A stretch of 21,288 bases of DNA from UBA4655 sp964585575 (GCA_964585575.1 CAZPEM010000044.1:1-21288), one strand, 5' to 3'. Positions 7,819-14,569 are shown, counted from the first letter of the stretch. Translations and numbers: made by a program. Notes: generated by a model not told the origin, from the letters alone.

Positions 7819-8352
7819 GCTGCCGGCGCCGTCGCTACTCGACGGCACGACCCACACCCGCAAATCGCCCTCCACTTCCGGCGCCAAGCGAACCTTGACG
7901 GTGTACATCCCGACCTCCTTCAGAGGCCCCTGCAGGATGATCTGATCGGGCGACACCATGAGGTCCTGCTGCTTGAGCGACCGGGAAATCTCCACCGGCC
8001 CGACCGAACCGTAGAGGTGCCCCTCGTCGTTGGCATTGGCCTCGATCGTCACGCTGGTGGACACCAACTCGCTGAGGATCGCCCGCAGTCCGGCAAGCCG
8101 TGCACGGGCGATTTCGTCGAGCTTCGCCTTGTGCTTCGCGACCATCCGCTTGTGATGGTCGGTCGCGATCGTTGCCAGCCCCTGCGGCAGGAGGTAGTTG
8201 AAGGCGTAGCCTCGCTTCACCTCCACGACCTCGCCCTGCTTCCCGAGACTTTCGACGGCGTGGACGAGCAGGAGCTCGATTCCGCCTCGTGGGCCCTCCG
8301 GAAGCCGCCTCGGTCTCGCCGAGGACTTGTTGGAAATCTGCTGGGTTGGCAT
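7813..8352 (-). CDS. rplI: Large ribosomal subunit protein bL9
   Basis: bL9 binds 23S rRNA and stretches out from the large subunit. The core is clear: ELLLVHAVESLGKQGEVVEV followed by RGYAFNYLLPQGLA, then a charged linker helix (HKRMVAKHKAKLDEIARARLAG) and a C-terminal domain with NDEGHLYGSVGPVEI and GMYTVKVRLAPEVEGDLRVWVV. At 179 residues it is longer than the roughly 150 usual, with about 24 extra N-terminal residues (rich in Arg, Pro and Ser) and a short Ser/Gly tail. ATG 8352 has AGGAG 7 nt upstream; a TTG one codon earlier is less likely. It lies between ssb and dnaB in the usual order, but rpsR, often found between ssb and rplI, is absent. Confidence 0.95.
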   Translation of the reverse strand: MPTQQISNKSSARPRRLPEGPRGGIELLLVHAVESLGKQGEVVEVKRGYAFNYLLPQGLATIATDHHKRMVAKHKAKLDEIARARLAGLRAILSELVSTSVTIEANANDEGHLYGSVGPVEISRSLKQQDLMVSPDQIILQGPLKEVGMYTVKVRLAPEVEGDLRVWVVPSSSDGAGSK

Positions 8353-8443
8353 CAATCGTCTCCTGTCTCTTCAAAAACCTGAAAATCTCTGTTCGAGTGC
8401 GAGGTCAATTGGCGTGCGATAGCAAAACGAAAACGAGAGGGCT

Positions 8444-8491
8444 TCAAAAGGGAATGGTGTCAAAAGGAAATGGCGTCAAAAGGGAATGTCG
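8444..8491 (-). repeat. 16-bp tandem repeat spanning the ssb stop codon
   Basis: Three 16-bp units lie at 8444-8459, 8460-8475 and 8476-8491, based on TCAAAAGGGAATGGTG with one to three differences between units. On the minus strand each ends with CATT(C/T)CCTTTTGA, and the unit at 8476-8491 is the true end of ssb (D-I-P-F-stop). The period of 16 puts the extra TGA codons in other frames. Confidence 0.93.
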
Positions 8492-8967
8492 TCGTCGCCG
8501 CCCCCACCGCCCGCCGGCATGCCGACGTCTGCTGCATCGTCGTAGCTCGAAGCCTGCGTAAATTCGTCGTCCGACCGCGGCCCGCCGCGAGTCGCCTTCG
8601 CGGCAGGCGGCCTTCCACCCGCACCGCCGCCGGCCCCACCGCGGCTGCCGAGCAACTGCATCCGCTCGCACACGACCCGCAGCTTGGAATTCTTCTTGCC
8701 ATCCTTCTCCCATGTGTCGAGCTTCAACCGCCCCTCGATGAGCAGGGGCGAGCCCTTCGTCACATACTCACCCGCAACCTCGGCCGTTCGCCCCCAGAGG
8801 GTCACGTCGACGAACGTCGTCTCCTCGACCCATTCGCCGGAGGCGGTCTTCCGTCGATCGTTGACGGCGAGCCCGATGTCCGTGACCGCCGAGCCGTTCG
8901 CGATGTATTTCAGTTCGGGATCGCGCGTCACGTTTCCCACCAGAATCACTCTGTTCAAGCTCGCCAT
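8476..8967 (-). CDS. ssb: Single-stranded DNA-binding protein
   Basis: SSB coats single-stranded DNA and recruits repair and replication proteins through its acidic tail. The 163-residue protein begins MASLNRVILVGNVTRDPELK, has the OB-fold blocks AVTDIGLAVNDRR, TTFVDVTLWGRTAEVAGEYV, GSPLLIEGRLKLDTWEKDGK and LRVVCERMQLL (to about residue 105), then a Gly-rich linker and the canonical tip DDDIPF. ATG 8967 is supported by AAGGAGCG 7 nt upstream; the open frame extends further but without family similarity. It lies 122 bp after rpsF and 123 bp before rplI in the same run. Its 3' end is tandemly repeated. Confidence 0.97.
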   Translation of the reverse strand: MASLNRVILVGNVTRDPELKYIANGSAVTDIGLAVNDRRKTASGEWVEETTFVDVTLWGRTAEVAGEYVTKGSPLLIEGRLKLDTWEKDGKKNSKLRVVCERMQLLGSRGGAGGGAGGRPPAAKATRGGPRSDDEFTQASSYDDAADVGMPAGGGGGDDDIPF

Positions 8968-9089
8968 CGTTCGCTCCTTGGTGAATACCCGTGAATCGTC
9001 ACCATGCCAGTCATCGTCGCTCGCGACCCTACGTCGCACGCGACGAAACTTGAACAAGCGTACAGTTCACTCCTCGCTTTGGCAAGCCC

Positions 9090-9455
9090 TTATTCCACCG
9101 CCGCCGCCTGTCGGCGACCCGTTGCCGAAGCCCCCTCGAGGGCATGCTGCACAAGCGCGTCGGCGATCCGCGGATCGACCTTCAGGACGAGCATCCGCAG
9201 GATGTCGGAGTTCAGCGAACATTGCCGCTCGAACGCCGCCAGTTGCTCACTTTTCATCGTGAAATACGTGAGCCAGTAGACGCCCTTCTTCTGTCCCTTG
9301 ATCGGGTAGGCAAGCTTCCGCTCATCCCACAGGCGGGCGGCGAGGACGGTGCCGCCGTTTTGGGCCACGGCGTCCGAAACACCGCCGCTCACCGTGGCGG
9401 GGTCGCGGGAGTACCGTGACGGGTCGAGGATGAACATGCCTTCGTACGTCACCAT
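9090..9455 (-). CDS. rpsF: Small ribosomal subunit protein bS6
   Basis: S6 binds the central domain of 16S rRNA together with S18. The 121-residue protein opens MVTYEGMFILDPSRYSRD, then has AVAQNGGTVLAARLWDERKL, AYPIKGQKKGVYWLTYF, an L-N-S-D-I-L-R-M-L-V-L-K strand and an Ala-rich tail, all expected for S6. ATG 9455 fits the family N-terminus; the nearest GGAG is 13 nt upstream, so the ribosome site is weak. It follows pth by 110 bp and precedes ssb by 122 bp. The S18 gene is not next to it. Confidence 0.95.
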   Translation of the reverse strand: MVTYEGMFILDPSRYSRDPATVSGGVSDAVAQNGGTVLAARLWDERKLAYPIKGQKKGVYWLTYFTMKSEQLAAFERQCSLNSDILRMLVLKVDPRIADALVQHALEGASATGRRQAAAVE

Positions 9456-9565
9456 GAAATCGTCTGTCTCCGGGGAATCATGCGGAAAAAACCTGCTCGA
9501 AATACGAACGGACCGTTTCGGCGGGCCTTGATGGTACCACAAACCCGACGCGATGGCAGGGAGCC

Positions 9566-10123
9566 TCAGTTGTAGCGGTTCATGGCCGCCTCGATGCCCA
9601 CCGCGACCCAGTCCTCGACGGCGTTCGCCGCCCGGTCGATCACCGCATCGACGGCCGGTTTTTCCTCCTTGGAAAACCTGCCGAGCACGAAATCGGCGGG
9701 CTTCCAGCCCGAGGGCACCGGCCCGATGCCGACCCGCAGCCGCGGAACCGCCTCCGTCCCGAGCCTTCGAACGACGTCGGACAGGCCGTTCTGCCCCCCG
9801 CCGGAGCCCTTTCCACGGATCCGAATCCCGCCCAGCGGCAGTTGGAAGTCGTCGCAGACAACGAGGATGTCGGCGTCTGCCACCTTGTAGAAGTCGCGGG
9901 CGGCGAGAACGCACGAACCGCTCAGGTTCATCCACGTCAGCGGCCAGACGAGCAGTGCCCCCGCCCCGCGGACGCTGACCTGCGCCAGTTCACCCTGGAA
10001 GCGGGCCCGACGGACCGGTGAGCCGCATCTCCGCGAAAGGACCTCGAGCACGTCGAAACCCACATTGTGACGGGTACCGACATAGGCGTGCCCGGGATTT
10101 CCCAACCCGATGACGAGCTTCAT
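9566..10123 (-). CDS. pth: Peptidyl-tRNA hydrolase
   Basis: Pth frees tRNA from peptidyl-tRNAs dropped by the ribosome. The 185-residue length is normal. It begins MKLVIGLGNPGHAYVGTRHN, carrying Asn9 and the catalytic His19, and has Asn66 in TWMNLSG and Asp91/92 in VVCDDFQLPLG. The late block reads GSGGGQNGL where most Pth proteins have HNG, so the usual histidine is Gln111 while the following Asn112 is kept. ATG 10123 matches the family start; an in-frame GTG at 10135 would add four residues, and neither has an obvious ribosome site. It sits 60 bp after rplY, a common pairing in bacteria. Confidence 0.96.
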   Translation of the reverse strand: MKLVIGLGNPGHAYVGTRHNVGFDVLEVLSRRCGSPVRRARFQGELAQVSVRGAGALLVWPLTWMNLSGSCVLAARDFYKVADADILVVCDDFQLPLGGIRIRGKGSGGGQNGLSDVVRRLGTEAVPRLRVGIGPVPSGWKPADFVLGRFSKEEKPAVDAVIDRAANAVEDWVAVGIEAAMNRYN

Positions 10124-10183
10124 ACGGGACGCCACGCAGACCGCACGTCCATCCGAGGGTTGGCATTCCGAAGATGAGGAATT

Positions 10184-10816
10184 TCACTCCCCTGCTTCGG
10201 ACTTCTCGCCTTCCTCGGCGGCCTTGCGGCCGATCACCTCCGGCTCGGCGGTTGCAGCAGCCGCTTCGGCGGCCTTCTCGATCGGCTTCGTGCAGGTGAC
10301 GACGACCTCGTCCGCCTCCGCGAGCACCTTCGCGCCCTTCGGAAGCTCGAGATCGTGGACCTTGATCGCTCCGCCGACCTCGAGATGCCCCACCATGGCG
10401 TGCAACTTGTCGGGAATCGCGTCGGCGGTGCACTCGATCTCGATCTCGTGGAGCACGAGCGACACGATGCCGCCCGCCCGCTGCCCGGGGCACTCGCCCT
10501 TGAGATCGATCGGCACCTTGACGTGCACGCGATCGCTCGCACTCACCCTGACGAAATCGACGTGGATCGGCTCGACTCCGAACGTGTCCCACTGCATCTC
10601 GCGGACGAGGGCGCTCGTCTTCACCGCGCCCTTGAGCTCCACGATCCGGCTTCCGTGGCGGACGGCGGCCGCGACCGCCTCGCGGGGGGCGGCGAGCGGC
10701 ACGCAGGCCTCTCCATGGCCGTAGAGGATCGCCGGCACCATGCCCTGCCGTCGCAGCCGCCGGGACTCGCGGCTGCCGGTCGACGTGCGGGCGACGCATT
10801 CCAAGGAATCGCTCAT
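10184..10816 (-). CDS. rplY: Large ribosomal subunit protein bL25 (Ctc/TL5 type)
   Basis: bL25 binds 5S rRNA. This is the long, two-domain Ctc/TL5 form of 210 residues: the N-terminal 5S-binding domain includes TSTGSRESRRLRRQGMVPAI then LYGHGE, and TFGVEPIHVDFVRVSASDRV, followed by a beta-rich C-terminal domain (VKVPIDLKGE, VSLVLHEIEIECTADAIPD, GHLEVGGAIKVHDLELP) and an Ala/Glu tail. ATG 10816 has CAGGA about 7 nt upstream. The 84-bp leader to prs contains a 6-bp stem (10842-10847 with 10858-10863), whose role is unknown. Confidence 0.95.
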   Translation of the reverse strand: MSDSLECVARTSTGSRESRRLRRQGMVPAILYGHGEACVPLAAPREAVAAAVRHGSRIVELKGAVKTSALVREMQWDTFGVEPIHVDFVRVSASDRVHVKVPIDLKGECPGQRAGGIVSLVLHEIEIECTADAIPDKLHAMVGHLEVGGAIKVHDLELPKGAKVLAEADEVVVTCTKPIEKAAEAAAATAEPEVIGRKAAEEGEKSEAGE

Positions 10817-10900
10817 GAAAATCCTGCTTTCGTGGGTGTTTCGTGGCCCCGTATTCTGCCACGGCAGGCCGGTTTCGCAAGCCCCGGCGGAGAACCCCGG

Positions 10901-11845
10901 CTACTGGAACATCATGCTCACCGACTCGTTCCGGTGAATCCGCTTGATGGCCTGCCCCAGCAGGCTCGCCACGGAGAGCACCGTGATGGATGGGAGGGCC
11001 TTCGCCGGGGAAAGCGGGATGGAGTCGGTGATGATGACCCCGGCGAATGGGGAGGCCTTGAGCCGCTCGATCGCCGGGCCGACGAGCACCCCGTGGGTGG
11101 CCGCCGCGTAGATCGCCCGGGCCCCGTGCCGGTGGATCACCTCCGCAGCCGAGCAGATGCTGCCTGCCGTGCTGATCATGTCGTCGAACATCAGCGCCGT
11201 CTTTCCCTCGACGCTCGCGCCGATGATGTTCGTGCTCTTCGTCGTGTCGGCGCTGATGCGACGCTTGTCGACGATCGCCAGCGGAACCCCGAGCCGGTTC
11301 GCATGCCCCACGGCCCGCTTGATGCTTCCTTCGTCGGCGCTCACGACGACGATCTCGTCCTTCTCGAGCTCCATCGACTGGAAATGGTTGTTGAGAACCG
11401 GCGCCGCGTAGAGGTGATCGACGGGGACGTCGAAGAATCCCTGGATCTGCGCGGCGTGGAGGTCCATCGCCAGCACGCGGTCGGCGCCGGCCCGCGTGAT
11501 CAGGTTCGCGACGAGCTTCGCGGTGATCGGCACGCGGCCCGCATCCTTGCGGTCCTGCCTGGCGTAGCCGAAGTATGGGATCACGGCCGTCAGCCGGTAG
11601 GAACTCGCCCTCTTGAAGCTGTCGATCATCACGAGCAGCTCCATGAGGTTCTCGTTCACCGGCGGGCAGGTCGGCTGCACGACGAACACGTCGCGGCCGC
11701 GGACGTCCTCGTCGATCTTGCAGGAGATCTCGCCGTCGGGAAACCGACCGATCGAGATCTTTCCCATCGGAAGGTTCAGGTAGCGGCAGATGTCATGGGC
11801 GAGCGCCGGGTTGGCGGGCCCGGCGAAGATCTTGAGGTCGTTCAT
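10901..11845 (-). CDS. prs: Ribose-phosphate pyrophosphokinase (PRPP synthetase)
   Basis: Prs makes PRPP from ribose 5-phosphate and ATP for nucleotide, His and Trp synthesis. The 314-residue protein has FPDGEISCKI near residue 35-44, the ATP loop YARQDRK (94-100), DLHAAQIQGFF (128-138), the catalytic loop KRR (194-196) and the ribose-phosphate loop DDMISTAGS (221-229). The last differs from the common DDMIDTAGT by Ser for Asp and Ser for Thr, which also occurs in some relatives as far as I recall. Its ATG overlaps the stop of the glmU-like gene (ATGA, 11845-11842), which implies coupled translation; rplY follows after 84 bp. Confidence 0.95.
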   Translation of the reverse strand: MNDLKIFAGPANPALAHDICRYLNLPMGKISIGRFPDGEISCKIDEDVRGRDVFVVQPTCPPVNENLMELLVMIDSFKRASSYRLTAVIPYFGYARQDRKDAGRVPITAKLVANLITRAGADRVLAMDLHAAQIQGFFDVPVDHLYAAPVLNNHFQSMELEKDEIVVVSADEGSIKRAVGHANRLGVPLAIVDKRRISADTTKSTNIIGASVEGKTALMFDDMISTAGSICSAAEVIHRHGARAIYAAATHGVLVGPAIERLKASPFAGVIITDSIPLSPAKALPSITVLSVASLLGQAIKRIHRNESVSMMFQ

Positions 11846-12642
11846 GGCGTCACTTTGACCGCGGCGACGGCGTTCATCAAGGCCGCATCGACGGCCGCGA
11901 GCTGTTCGGGCGTGTTCACCGAGAGTGATTCCGACGGCTGGAGGCAGGCCACCGCATCGACCAGCTTGCCGTCGGCGAGCAGGATCGCCGGGCAGTCGGT
12001 CAGGTAGTACTCCCCGGCCGCGTTGGCGTTGTCGAGACGCCCGAGCGAGTCGAGCAAATCAGAGGCCTCGAAGACGTAGGTGCTCATGTTCACCTCGGTG
12101 ATCCGCCGCTCCTCCTCCGAGGCATCCTTCTCCTCGACGATCCGCTGAAACCGGCCCGCCGCGTCGCGAACGATCCGACCGAGGCCCGCGGGATCGGCCG
12201 CCCGCGCGGTGCCGAGCAGGCAGGCGGCCTTGCGGGCCTCGAACGCGTCGAGCAGCCTCGCCACGCTCTCCGGCCGCAGCATGGGCGAATCGCCGCAGAC
12301 GATCACGACGGGCCGGCTCGTGCCGGGCTGGTCGTCCGCGATCAACCCGCGAATCGCATCGGACGCCGACGCCACGGCGTCGCCCGTGCCGCGCAGCTCT
12401 TTCTGCAGGGCGAACGAAACGCCGGGAAGGCCCGCAAGCCTCGCCTCGACCCGGTCGGCACCATAGCCGACGACGACGATCCGCTCGTGGACCCCCGCGG
12501 CGGCCAACGCCTCGAGCACCCATGCGACGAGCGGCTTTCCCGCTGCCTCGAAGAGCACCTTCGGGAGGTCGCTGCCCATGCGGGTACCGCGGCCAGCAGC
12601 GAGGACGACGGCGATCGGCGGAGCGGTCGGCATGGACGACAT
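11842..12642 (-). CDS. GlmU-type nucleotidyltransferase, pyrophosphorylase domain only
   Basis: The product likely joins a sugar 1-phosphate to UTP. Motifs match the N-terminal half of GlmU: VVLAAGRGTRMGSDLPKVL, QKELRGTGDAVASA, VCGDSPMLR, VEEKDASEEERRITEVNMS and a late NANAAGEYYLTDC. Classical GlmU is about 450 residues with a left-handed beta-helix acetyltransferase domain; this protein is 266 residues and stops after the first domain, with prs beginning inside its stop codon. It is therefore a natural single-domain form, not a visible frameshift. The start could be ATG 12642 or ATG 12633; neither has a clear ribosome site. UDP-GlcNAc is the expected product by homology, but another sugar is possible. 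Confidence 0.85.
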   Translation of the reverse strand: MSSMPTAPPIAVVLAAGRGTRMGSDLPKVLFEAAGKPLVAWVLEALAAAGVHERIVVVGYGADRVEARLAGLPGVSFALQKELRGTGDAVASASDAIRGLIADDQPGTSRPVVIVCGDSPMLRPESVARLLDAFEARKAACLLGTARAADPAGLGRIVRDAAGRFQRIVEEKDASEEERRITEVNMSTYVFEASDLLDSLGRLDNANAAGEYYLTDCPAILLADGKLVDAVACLQPSESLSVNTPEQLAAVDAALMNAVAAVKVTP

Positions 12643-12651
12643 GGTATAGAT
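12642..12651 (+). promoter_or_regulatory. Candidate extended -10 promoter for a leaderless DUF4432-like mRNA
   Basis: TGGTATAGAT matches the extended -10 pattern TGnTATAAT. Transcription would begin about 7 nt after the hexamer, at 12657-12659, which is the ATG of the next gene. No -35 match is evident. The site lies in the 16-bp gap between divergent start codons and overlaps the first codon of the glmU-like gene. Confidence 0.4.
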
Positions 12652-12658
12652 TCGGGCA

Positions 12659-13789
12659 ATGACCACCACCCTGACCCTCCTCGACGACCGTTCGGACGCG
12701 GCGAAGCCGGAGGTTTTTCTCACCGCGGGGCCGCTCGCCGTGCGGTCGCGACGGCTCTGCGGCGGCCGGCGTGAGGGCGTCTTGCTCGTCGAGATCGCCG
12801 CCGGCACGACGCGAGCCTTCATTCTTCCCGAGCGGGGGCTTGGCATCTGGAAGATCGTTTCGGGCGACGACGAACTCGGCTGGAAATCCCCAGTCCGAGG
12901 CCCGGTGCACCCCGCATGGGTGCCGCTCGCCGAGCCGTCGGGCATCGGCTGGCTCGAAGGCTTCGACGAGCTCGTCGCCCGCTGCGGACTCGTCTCCAAC
13001 GGCGCACCCGACTTCGACGGCACGGGCCGCCTCGTCCACGGGCTCCACGGCCGGATCGCCAACCTGCCGGCCCACGAACTCCGAGTCGTGCTCGACGAGG
13101 CGGCGGGCACGATCACGCTCGAGGCGGCCGTGGACGAGACCCGGTTTCTCGTGCACTCGCTGCGGATGCGGACGTCGCTCGTGCTCCACGCGGATCGCGC
13201 GGAGGTCGTCTGGCGGGACACGGTCGAGAACCTCTCCGATCGGCCCGCGACGATGCAGATGCTCTACCACGTGAACGTAGGCCCGCCGCTCCTCGGCCCC
13301 GGCGGCGAGCTCGTGGCGGACGTCGAGGAACTCGCCCCGCGGGACGCGGCCGCCGCGTCCGACATCCCGTCGTGGAACCGCTACGCGGCCCCTCACGGAG
13401 GCCGCGGGGAGCAGGTGCACTTCCTGAAGCTGCGGCCCGACTCGAGCGGCCGCGCCGCGGCCATGCTCGTCGCCCCGGACAGAACGCGTGCCATGAAACT
13501 CTCCTGGCGTGCCGCGACGCTCCCCTGCTTCACGCTCTGGAAGAACCAGGGGGGCGAGGCCGACGGCTACGTGACGGGTCTCGAGCCGGCGACCAACTAC
13601 CCGAACCCGAGGTCGTTCGAGGAGACGCAGGGCCGCGTCGTCGCGCTTGCGCCGCACGAAAGCATCGCATTCGACCTCGCGATCGAGCCGCTGTCCGGGC
13701 GGCAGGTCGAGGAAGAAGCCTCCCGGCTCCGCTCGGCATCGACGCCCACGATCCACGCCGCCCCGAAGCCCGGATGGAGCAGGGGTTAA
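12659..13789 (+). CDS. DUF4432-like aldose-1-epimerase-superfamily protein
   Basis: The 376-residue product looks like a galactose-mutarotase-fold protein of the DUF4432 type, expected to act on a sugar in the cytosol; no signal peptide is seen. Typical blocks are LPERGLGIWKI (56-66), a GLVSNGAPD stretch, LVHGLHGRIANLPAHE, MQMLYHVNVGPPLLGPGG and the late GLEPATNYPNPRSFEE. Histidines in HGLHGR and YHVN are candidates for substrate contacts, as in other mutarotase-fold enzymes. ATG 12659 lacks a ribosome site and stands directly after a promoter-like TGGTATAGAT, so translation may be leaderless. It diverges from the glmU-like gene; both handle sugars, but a shared pathway is only a guess. Confidence 0.8.
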   Translation: MTTTLTLLDDRSDAAKPEVFLTAGPLAVRSRRLCGGRREGVLLVEIAAGTTRAFILPERGLGIWKIVSGDDELGWKSPVRGPVHPAWVPLAEPSGIGWLEGFDELVARCGLVSNGAPDFDGTGRLVHGLHGRIANLPAHELRVVLDEAAGTITLEAAVDETRFLVHSLRMRTSLVLHADRAEVVWRDTVENLSDRPATMQMLYHVNVGPPLLGPGGELVADVEELAPRDAAAASDIPSWNRYAAPHGGRGEQVHFLKLRPDSSGRAAAMLVAPDRTRAMKLSWRAATLPCFTLWKNQGGEADGYVTGLEPATNYPNPRSFEETQGRVVALAPHESIAFDLAIEPLSGRQVEEEASRLRSASTPTIHAAPKPGWSRG

Positions 13790-13821
13790 AAAAACCGGCC
13801 GGGGCATGGCGCCCCGGCCGG
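13788..13821 (-). terminator. Intrinsic terminator of the Cys-rich gene
   Basis: A perfect 11-bp stem, CCGGCCGGGGC (13795-13805) with GCCCCGGCCGG (13811-13821), encloses a 5-base loop. On the minus strand it is followed by seven T residues (plus-strand A-run 13788-13794), starting about 30 nt after the stop of the Cys-rich gene. The plus strand has no T-run, so it serves the minus gene. The A-run overlaps the TAA of the converging gene. Confidence 0.9.
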
Positions 13822-13851
13822 CGAATGAACTCGTGAGAGGAATCGCGTCGT

Positions 13852-14328
13852 TCAGAAGCCGCAGTACGTCACGGCGACGTCGCCGCACTTCTTGAAGCGG
13901 ACCTTCACCGACACGCCGCAGCACCAGTCGTAGCGGACCTCGCCGCAGCCGAAGAGCGTGCAGCGGGAGTGCTCGACCGGGCAGCCTTCGCAGCAGGCCG
14001 GTAGGCAGACCGGCACGTCGACGGTGCAGCAGGTCTCGGGGCTCGTCACGTGGAGCACCGTCTCGTAGGTCGGCTCGGGGCAGCAGCCACCGTGGCGGTG
14101 CTTCTTGTGGAAGAGGCCGTGGTGGTGCTTGTAGGTGATGCACGGGGCCGGGCAGCAGGGCTGGGCGCAGCACGCCGGCTCCTCGACGCAGCATGCGGGC
14201 TCCTCGACACAGCACGACGGATCGTGACGGTGCTTGAGGTGGTGACGCAGACCGGCCGAGGCGGTGGACGCCGCGAAGCCCAGAGCGAGGGCAAGGGCGG
14301 CAACGAGGGGCATACGGAAGCGAATCAT
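13852..14328 (-). CDS. Small Cys/His-rich secreted protein, function unknown
   Basis: The 158-residue product begins with a signal peptide (MIRFRMPLVAALALALGFAA, cleavage likely after STASA). The mature part of about 133 residues contains 23 Cys, many as CC pairs, and 12 His. It has a short internal repeat (CCVEEPA twice, then CCAQPCC), a His/Lys cluster (YKHHHGLFHKKHRHGG) and a C-terminal segment with spaced Cys (GCGEVRYDWCCGVSVKVRF). This composition suggests either a disulfide-knit surface protein or metal binding; neither is shown. ATG 14328 has GGAG 8 nt upstream; the longer open frame to 14448 has no such support. The gene has its own promoter-like site and intrinsic terminator, so it is probably monocistronic. 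I do not recognise a named family. Confidence 0.8.
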   Translation of the reverse strand: MIRFRMPLVAALALALGFAASTASAGLRHHLKHRHDPSCCVEEPACCVEEPACCAQPCCPAPCITYKHHHGLFHKKHRHGGCCPEPTYETVLHVTSPETCCTVDVPVCLPACCEGCPVEHSRCTLFGCGEVRYDWCCGVSVKVRFKKCGDVAVTYCGF

Positions 14329-14369
14329 CGTGAAATCTCCGGGGAAAAGCGGGGACGGGTTCCGATCCA

Positions 14370-14397
14370 ACCATGTCATCCCTTCCGCAATTGTCAA
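14370..14397 (-). promoter_or_regulatory. Candidate sigma70-type promoter for the Cys-rich gene
   Basis: On the minus strand a perfect TTGACA (14397-14392) is followed after 16 bp by CATGGT (14375-14370), a poor -10 match (three of six). Initiation near 14363 would leave a 35-nt leader with the GGAG site before ATG 14328. Confidence 0.35.
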
Positions 14398-14510
14398 AGT
14401 TTCCCCACCGAAAACCCTCGACAAAACCGTCGCAAACCACCCAGGCATCAGGGTTTGTCGACAGACCCTGCGGATCGTGCCGGTCGTGAGGGCCGGATCA
14501 AAACCCGGCA

Positions 14511-14569
14511 GCGTTGACCGCGAGGGGCTGCCCGTGCCATGTCGCCGGGCTATGGGAGCGAGCGGAGCA
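14511..14569 (+). repeat. Partial copy (A) of the GTTGACCG hairpin repeat
   Basis: These bases match 14721-14779 with a single internal difference (C for T at 14521), ending at the shared GAGCGAGCGGAGC. Only the left half of the element is present; the pairing right arm is missing. The two copies are in the same orientation, 210 bp apart. Confidence 0.92.

Noticed and set aside
10842..10863. Autoregulatory leader structure upstream of rplY
   Set aside because: Only a single 6-bp stem with a 10-base loop is seen, with no resemblance to a 5S rRNA binding site; too weak to call.
10355..12007. 550-codon plus-strand open frame opposite rplY, prs and the glmU-like gene
   Set aside because: Three well-supported genes occupy the other strand; the frame exists because stop codons are rare in antisense GC-rich DNA.
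13788..13821. Terminator for the plus-strand DUF4432-like gene
   Set aside because: On the plus strand the hairpin is preceded by an A-run and followed by CGAATG without T residues, so it works only for the minus strand.
12059..14440. 793-codon minus-strand open frame
   Set aside because: It runs across the glmU-like, DUF4432-like and Cys-rich genes in the wrong frames, crosses the intrinsic terminator at 13788-13821, and its translation is Arg/Pro low complexity.
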